From assembly GCF_004365875.1 (NCBI RefSeq), contig NZ_SODF01000003.1:481763-545762 (forward strand): 64,000 bases of DNA, written 5' to 3'. This stretch comes from Kribbella kalugense. GTDB taxonomy: Bacteria > Actinomycetota > Actinomycetes > Propionibacteriales > Kribbellaceae. Of this stretch, positions 59,242-64,000 are shown piece by piece. The notes beneath the pieces are model-generated. The model was not told where the DNA came from, searched no databases, and saw only the letters and a list, made by a program, of their open reading frames with translations. Every line of letters begins with the position of its first letter. Position 1 is the first letter of the stretch. Both the position numbers and the translations under genes were made by a program.

Positions 59242-60234
59242 GTGAGCACTACACCGGTGAAGGTGGCCGTTACCGGGGCCGCTGGGAATATCGGCTACAG
59301 CCTGCTGTTCCGGATCGCGAGCGGAGCGCTGCTCGGGCCGGACACGCCGGTGGAGCTGCGGCTGCTGGAGATCACCCCGGCGCTGAAGGCGCTCGAGGGG
59401 GTCGTGATGGAGCTCGAGGACTCCGCCTTCCCGACGCTCGCCGGGATCGAGATCGGCGACGACCCGAACGTGATCTTCGACGGTACGAACGTCGCGCTGC
59501 TGGTGGGTGCGCGGCCGCGGACCAAGGGGATGGAGCGCGGCGACCTGCTCGAGGCCAACGGCGCGATCTTCACCGTCCAGGGCAAGGCGCTGAACGACCA
59601 CGCCGCCGACGACGTCCGGATCACCGTCACCGGCAACCCGGCGAACACGAACGCGCTGATCGCGAAGAGCAACGCGCCGGACATCCCGTCCGAGCGGTTC
59701 TCCGCGCTGACCCGGCTCGACCACAACCGGGCGCTCGCGCAGCTGGCGAAGAAGACCGGTACGCACGTCACCGACCTGAAGAAGCTGACGATCTGGGGCA
59801 ACCACTCCGCCACGCAGTACCCCGACATCTTCCACGCGGAGGTGGCCGGCAAGAACGCGGCCGAGGTCGTCAACGACCAGGCCTGGCTGGAGAACGACTT
59901 CCTCCCGACCGTGCAGAAGCGCGGCGCCGCGATCATCGAGGCCCGTGGCGCATCGTCGGCCGCCTCCGCCGCGGCCGCCACCATCGACCACACCCGCGAC
60001 TGGCTGAAGGGTTCGGCCGAGGGTGACTGGCTGTCGATGGCAGTCGTCTCCGACGGCTCGTACGGCGTACCGGAAGGCCTGATCTCGTCGTTCCCGGTGA
60101 CCACCAAGGACCGGAACTGGGAGATTGTCCAGGGCCTGGACGTCAACGAGTTCTCCCGCGGCAAGATCGACGCGTCGGTCGCGGAACTCAGCGAGGAGCG
60201 GGACGCCGTGAAGGCGCTCAACCTGCTCGGCTAA
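59242..60234 (+). CDS. mdh: Malate dehydrogenase
   Basis: A 330-residue enzyme matching the ~329-residue actinobacterial type. GTG 59242 has TTGGAG five bases upstream and starts STTPVKVAVTGAAGNIGYSL; the in-frame extension to 59152 is rejected. NAD loop TGAAGNIG, substrate Arg in GARPRTKGMERGDLL, catalytic Asp/His in TRLDHNRALAQLA and IWGNHSATQYPD. Interconverts malate and oxaloacetate in the TCA cycle. Followed by a bidirectional terminator. Confidence 0.97.
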   Translation: MSTTPVKVAVTGAAGNIGYSLLFRIASGALLGPDTPVELRLLEITPALKALEGVVMELEDSAFPTLAGIEIGDDPNVIFDGTNVALLVGARPRTKGMERGDLLEANGAIFTVQGKALNDHAADDVRITVTGNPANTNALIAKSNAPDIPSERFSALTRLDHNRALAQLAKKTGTHVTDLKKLTIWGNHSATQYPDIFHAEVAGKNAAEVVNDQAWLENDFLPTVQKRGAAIIEARGASSAASAAAATIDHTRDWLKGSAEGDWLSMAVVSDGSYGVPEGLISSFPVTTKDRNWEIVQGLDVNEFSRGKIDASVAELSEERDAVKALNLLG

Positions 60235-60247
60235 TTGCACCCACAGA

Positions 60248-60272
60248 ACGCCCCCGCCGATGGCGGGGGCGT
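60248..60272. terminator. Bidirectional hairpin terminator between mdh and subtilase genes
   Basis: ACGCCCCCGCC (60248-60258) and GGCGGGGGCGT (60262-60272) form an 11-bp perfect stem with a 3-nt loop, 14 bp after mdh and 8 bp from the convergent subtilase stop. GC-rich stem without T-runs. Confidence 0.85.
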
Positions 60273-60280
60273 CTGCTGTC

Positions 60281-63200
60281 TCACCGCATTGTGTAGGCGG
60301 TGATGATGGTTTGCGTGGTGCTGTTGCCGGCTGCGTCCGTTGCCGTCGAGCGCAACGAGATCGCCTTACCGGCCGGCGTCGGGAAGATCGCCTTGTTGCC
60401 GGCGACCGGTGCCTGCTTCCAGGTCGCTCCGCCGTCGCCGGAGTACTGAATCTGCACCTTCTTCACACCCGCGACCGTGAACGGCAGGACCGTGACCGGC
60501 TTGCGGAGCATCGTGTTGTTCCCGTCCACGTCCGGCTGGTAGCTGACGGTGTGGATGGGGATGCTCGGCTGGTCCGCGGACGACGTGAAGTTGGCCTCCA
60601 GGTCCATCCGCGTCGAGAACGGCCAGATCTCCTGCGTGCCGGTGGTGACCAGCTTGTACGACGCCTTACCGGCCGGCTGGCCCGTCACGCTGACGCCGAG
60701 ACCGTCCGACGACCCGACCTCGGTCCCGTCGCGGTAGAGCTTCGTACTCGCGGACTTCATCGCGATGAAGCCGTTGTGGCCATCCGCGTCGCTGAGGCTG
60801 TACAGGGAGATGTCCAGCGCGTCCGCGGACCGGGTGGCGGCGTACACCGACGGCGCGAACACTGCCGCGTTCCACCGCTCCTGGTAGTGGTGCCCGCGTT
60901 TGTAGATCACGGGTGCACCGTCGAGTTCCCACTGCCAGATCGGCAGTGGTGAGTCATCGGTGTCCTGCTGGGTGATGCCGGACCAGCCTCCCGCCGTCTC
61001 GTCGAGGTAGTACCGAATCGTCCGCGGCACGTCCAGCCGGATGACGCGCGCGAACACACCGTCGGCCCCCGGGTGCTGCGGGGCGATCATCTTGAACACC
61101 CGTGCACCGTCGGTCGCGTTCACCGTGCTGTCCACGACCGCGAGGTCGGACTGCTTCACCCTCCGGTCGAACCCGGTGACGAACTCGCCAGGCTGGTAGT
61201 TGGCGATCCCGTAGAGGTACGGCGTGTTGGTGAACAGCCCGTCCTCCCCCGGTACACCCCACTGCGACGTGACGTGCCCGGTGATGGCGGAAGCCGGCAG
61301 CTTCGGGCCGGTGCTGTAGGTGTACATCGACCCGGACAGGAACCCGGACGACCCACTGCTGAAGTTGCCGGTCTCGATGGCCCGGTCGTACCCGATGTCA
61401 GCGTTCGCCTGCACCGCGGTGGTGCCTGGGATCGAGGTGGTGACGACCTTCGCCTGGCGGGCGTCGAGGACGACGGTCTGGTCGGCGGTGAGCTTCACGC
61501 TCGGCGCGGCCAGCTTGAAGAAGATCCAGTCCTCGGGCGCCCGCTCGAACTCCTGGAACTGCTCGAGCAGGTACTCACCCTGCGGCAGCCGGATCGACAC
61601 CGTACCGGTCTCATCCGGCGCATAGTTGCCAAAGGCATCGTTGTCGACGCCGACGAGCAGCAGCGGGTAGTCCGGGTCCGGTGCCCCGTTCGGCTTGATC
61701 AGCTTGACGGTCAGCGTGTACGTCGGGCCTTCCTTGTCGACCCCCACGGGTACGACGACCGTCTGGCCGCCCCCGGTCGCGGTGATGCGACCGCTGTACA
61801 GCCCGTCCACACCGCCGAGGCTGGTGTCCGACGTGGCCTGCACGGACGCCGTACCGCCGGCCGGGACAGTCACCGAGTCGACGCTCAGCTTCAGCGCACC
61901 GGCCGGAGCCGCCGCACCATTTGGCCCGCTCAACATGGACGTCAGCGACAGCGTGACGGCTGCGTCGCCCAGGTTGCGGAAGGTCACGTCGCGCGTGACC
62001 GGCTGATCGTCGGTGTGCGGGTACGACGCCTTGCCGAACGACACGCTGCCCGAGGCGACCACGCTCTGCTTGATCGCCGTCGTCAGATCGATCCGACCGG
62101 CGCCCTGCTGGAACGAAGTCTGATTGGCGGCGACCTTCGCCGAACCCATCAACGCGTCCTTCACGTCTGCCGGTGTCCAGGACGGATGCTCCTGCAACAG
62201 GATCGCCGCCGCGCCGGCGGTGTGCGGCGTGGCCATCGACGTACCGGAGAGCCGCAGGTACTTGTCACCGACCGGCTCGCCGATCGACGAGTCCTTCGAC
62301 TTCGCGGCCACGATGTCGGTGCCGGGCGCGGTCACGTCCGGCTTGACCGCGCTGTCGCCGATCCGCGGCCCACGGCTCGACGTGGAATTGAGCTCATCCT
62401 GCTTGGTCACGTTGCCGACGGTCAGCGCCGCGTCCGCACTACCCGGCGAGGCGACGGTCGATTCACCCGGACCTTCGTTGCCGGCGGCAATCACGAACAG
62501 GGTGCCGGTCTGCGCGGTCAGCCGGTTCACGGCCTCCTCGAGCGGATCGACGTCCGGAGTGTCCTGACCGCCGAGGCTGAGGTTGACGATCTTCGCCTTG
62601 ACGTCGGTCGCGGCCCAGTCCATCCCGGCCAGGATCGCCGACTCGTCGCAGCCCCAGACCTCGCAGACCTTGCCGTCGTAGATGCGCGCGTCCGGCGCCA
62701 CGCCCTTGTAGCGCCCGTCCGAGGCCGCACCAGTGCCGGCGATCGTCGACGCGACATGCGTGCCGTGACCGACGAGATCGTCGGCGGACTCGGTGGTGAA
62801 GTTCTTCTCCCCCACGACCTGGGTCGCGAGGTCGGGATGGGTCGCGTCGATACCGGTGTCGAGCACCGCGACCGACACGCCCTTGCCGGTGTACCCGGCC
62901 TGCCACGCGACCGGTCCACCGATCTGCGGCACCGACTGGTCCAGCAGCACCTTCCGCTTGCCGTCCAGCCACAGCTTGCTGAATCCGCCCGAGCCGATGA
63001 AGGCCCTGGCGTCGGACTTGTTGACCTTCATCGCCGCGCCGCCGATCGACGGCAGCTGACGGGTGACCCTCGTCCCCGCCGGTACGGCGCGCTTCGCGGT
63101 CCCGGCGTACGTGGTCAGGACCGGGATGGTGCTCGTCGATGCGTCGTCGTACCCGTCCTTGACCAGCTCGGCGACGTCGAAGAGCCGGCGGTCGATCTTC

Positions 63201-63499
63201 CCGTCCCCCACGGCTTTCGTGACGTCGGCCGGGATGATGTACGAGTGGTCCTTGGTCCGGTACGTGTTGAAGCCGACGTGCTGCCGGCCGGCACCGGGGT
63301 CGATGGTCGCCTTGGTCGGGTCACCGCCGACCAGGGTGACCCGGTCGCCGGTGATCAGCGTGACGCTGACGTCCTTTCCCGCTGCTGAACTGGTCTTCGG
63401 TGCTGCCGCATAAGCCGGCGCGACGGTTGAACCGGCGAGCAGGCCCGCGACCGCCACGACGGCGATCGCGGGCCTGCTCCGTATGGATCTCGAACTCAC
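60281..63499 (-). CDS. Secreted S8 family subtilase, multidomain
   Basis: A 1072-residue protease with GTG start and GGGGAGG upstream. Signal peptide (AIAVVAVAGLLAGSTVAPAYA), a propeptide (~35-200) and a subtilisin domain (~205-490): Asp in VAVLDTGIDATHPDL, His in GHGTHVASTIAGTG, Asn in FVIAAGNEGPG, Ser in SGTSMATPHTAG. Downstream lie beta-sandwich domains (~500-1072), ending in a ~100-residue module that recurs in the neighbouring partial gene. An extracellular broad-range protease is expected. Confidence 0.93.
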   Translation of the reverse strand: MSSRSIRSRPAIAVVAVAGLLAGSTVAPAYAAAPKTSSAAGKDVSVTLITGDRVTLVGGDPTKATIDPGAGRQHVGFNTYRTKDHSYIIPADVTKAVGDGKIDRRLFDVAELVKDGYDDASTSTIPVLTTYAGTAKRAVPAGTRVTRQLPSIGGAAMKVNKSDARAFIGSGGFSKLWLDGKRKVLLDQSVPQIGGPVAWQAGYTGKGVSVAVLDTGIDATHPDLATQVVGEKNFTTESADDLVGHGTHVASTIAGTGAASDGRYKGVAPDARIYDGKVCEVWGCDESAILAGMDWAATDVKAKIVNLSLGGQDTPDVDPLEEAVNRLTAQTGTLFVIAAGNEGPGESTVASPGSADAALTVGNVTKQDELNSTSSRGPRIGDSAVKPDVTAPGTDIVAAKSKDSSIGEPVGDKYLRLSGTSMATPHTAGAAAILLQEHPSWTPADVKDALMGSAKVAANQTSFQQGAGRIDLTTAIKQSVVASGSVSFGKASYPHTDDQPVTRDVTFRNLGDAAVTLSLTSMLSGPNGAAAPAGALKLSVDSVTVPAGGTASVQATSDTSLGGVDGLYSGRITATGGGQTVVVPVGVDKEGPTYTLTVKLIKPNGAPDPDYPLLLVGVDNDAFGNYAPDETGTVSIRLPQGEYLLEQFQEFERAPEDWIFFKLAAPSVKLTADQTVVLDARQAKVVTTSIPGTTAVQANADIGYDRAIETGNFSSGSSGFLSGSMYTYSTGPKLPASAITGHVTSQWGVPGEDGLFTNTPYLYGIANYQPGEFVTGFDRRVKQSDLAVVDSTVNATDGARVFKMIAPQHPGADGVFARVIRLDVPRTIRYYLDETAGGWSGITQQDTDDSPLPIWQWELDGAPVIYKRGHHYQERWNAAVFAPSVYAATRSADALDISLYSLSDADGHNGFIAMKSASTKLYRDGTEVGSSDGLGVSVTGQPAGKASYKLVTTGTQEIWPFSTRMDLEANFTSSADQPSIPIHTVSYQPDVDGNNTMLRKPVTVLPFTVAGVKKVQIQYSGDGGATWKQAPVAGNKAIFPTPAGKAISLRSTATDAAGNSTTQTIITAYTMR

Positions 63500-63569
63500 A
63501 GGGCCTCCCCAGAAATCGGTTGTCTGCGCAGCCTTCTAAACGCAGTGACTGGTCTCCGGGGTTGCGTGC

Positions 63570-64000
63570 TCAGCCCAACGGATAAGCGCCGATAACGGTC
63601 AGATCCGTAATGTTGCCGGCGCCGTCGACCAGGTGCGACTTCAGCGAGATCGTCGCCGCACCCTTCGGCGTCACGAAGATCGCCTTGTACGAACCGCGCC
63701 CGGTCGGCGCGACCGCGGCGTTCTGCCAGGTCTTGCCGTCGTCACCGGAGGCCTGGACGGTCAGCTTCCTGATCGCGGGCAGCGGCTGACCGGGCTGCGC
63801 CTCGACCGCGACGGGCAGCACCGTGACCGGCGTTCGCTTGGCCACGTTGCTGCTGTTCACCTCCGGCCGGTAGCGGATCCCGAGCAACGGCAGCGGTGTC
63901 TGCTCGGCGGTTGCTGCCGAGGAGAACGTCCAGCGCAGATCGGTGCGAGTGCTGAACGTGCTGAACGACTGCCGGCTCTGCGTCGACTCGAGCGTGTACG
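63570..64000 (-). CDS. Subtilase-family paralogue, C-terminal part only (cut by right edge)
   Basis: The frame enters from the right edge and stops at 63570, giving 143 C-terminal residues. They align with the C-terminus of the neighbouring 1072-residue protease: RTDLRWTFSSAAT with RMDLEANFTSSAD, KRTPVTVLPVAVEA with RKPVTVLPFTVAG, and GDDGKTW with GDGGATW. The catalytic domain, if any, lies outside the window. Probably a tandem duplicate encoded upstream of the complete protease gene. Confidence 0.8.
   Translation of the reverse strand, partial: YTLESTQSRQSFSTFSTRTDLRWTFSSAATAEQTPLPLLGIRYRPEVNSSNVAKRTPVTVLPVAVEAQPGQPLPAIRKLTVQASGDDGKTWQNAAVAPTGRGSYKAIFVTPKGAATISLKSHLVDGAGNITDLTVIGAYPLG

Noticed and set aside
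61073..63388. 771-residue plus-strand frame opposite the subtilase gene
   Set aside because: Shadow frame: low-complexity Arg/Asp/Gly translation, while the minus frame has all subtilase motifs.

Overview
This is 64 kb of high-GC chromosome from an actinobacterium. Typical Gram-positive actinomycete features are frequent GTG starts, ATGA/GTGA overlaps between operon genes, a lipoprotein-type ABC system, an sdhCDAB operon, a large LuxR-type ATPase regulator and a small SCO4848-like membrane protein. The general gene order (BMP nucleoside transporter, amidohydrolase, mutase, glycosyltransferases, sdhCDAB, M55 peptidase, D-Ala-D-Ala carboxypeptidase, YihY, trpS) resembles conserved actinomycete core synteny. 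I suspect Propionibacteriales, possibly Kribbella-like, but this is inference only. I saw no rRNA, tRNA, CRISPR array, phage or intact insertion sequence.

Layout. 1-3457: a nucleoside-type ABC transporter (permease cut by the left edge, tandem ATPase, BMP lipoprotein) with a hairpin between lipoprotein and ATPase genes. 3747-9728: M20 amidohydrolase, a mutase large subunit without its B12 domain, a VapBC-like toxin-antitoxin pair and two overlapping glycosyltransferases. 9837-15772: a zinc-ribbon MBL-fold protein, sdhCDAB, an exported BNR-like protein and a DUF2000 protein. 15810-20417: M55 D-aminopeptidase, AraC regulator, small membrane protein and a LAL regulator. 20649-27283: a minus-strand gamma-glutamyl-polyamine type catabolic cluster (glutamine-synthetase-like ligase, C26 hydrolase, aldehyde dehydrogenase, SDR, GntR regulator, permease), interrupted between SDR and regulator by a 169-bp palindromic MITE-like element. 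27491-32698: secreted M43 metalloprotease, D-Ala-D-Ala carboxypeptidase, YihY, 2H phosphoesterase, trpS and a small membrane protein.

32755-37181: an iron-siderophore binding lipoprotein behind a DtxR/IdeR-type box, then an aminosugar group (orphan sugar-binding lipoprotein, SIS protein, divergent BadF-type kinase). 37220-43338: YCII protein, alpha/beta hydrolase, an ArsR regulator flanked by two MFS exporters (one fused to an ABM-like domain) and a CBS/CorC membrane protein. 43506-46488: galT-galK with a convergent DeoR regulator. 46567-48556: two GNAT proteins separated by a 103-bp hairpin with a perfect 27-bp stem. 48653-52911: three consecutive membrane-anchored CAP-domain proteins, the third with a degenerate CAP domain and a large repetitive cytoplasmic region. 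53078-64000: GlxA-type regulator, UlaG-like MBL protein, lamin-tail-like secreted protein, MOSC protein, double-HTH regulator, spermidine-synthase-like protein, secreted GDPD, mdh, and two tandem subtilase-family proteins, the last cut by the right edge.

The most novel-looking material is the CAP trio (48.6-52.9 kb) and the two palindromic elements at 22967-23135 and 47691-47793. The first lies inside the polyamine-type operon: it supplies the last bases of the SDR gene and the whole immediate leader of the GntR gene.
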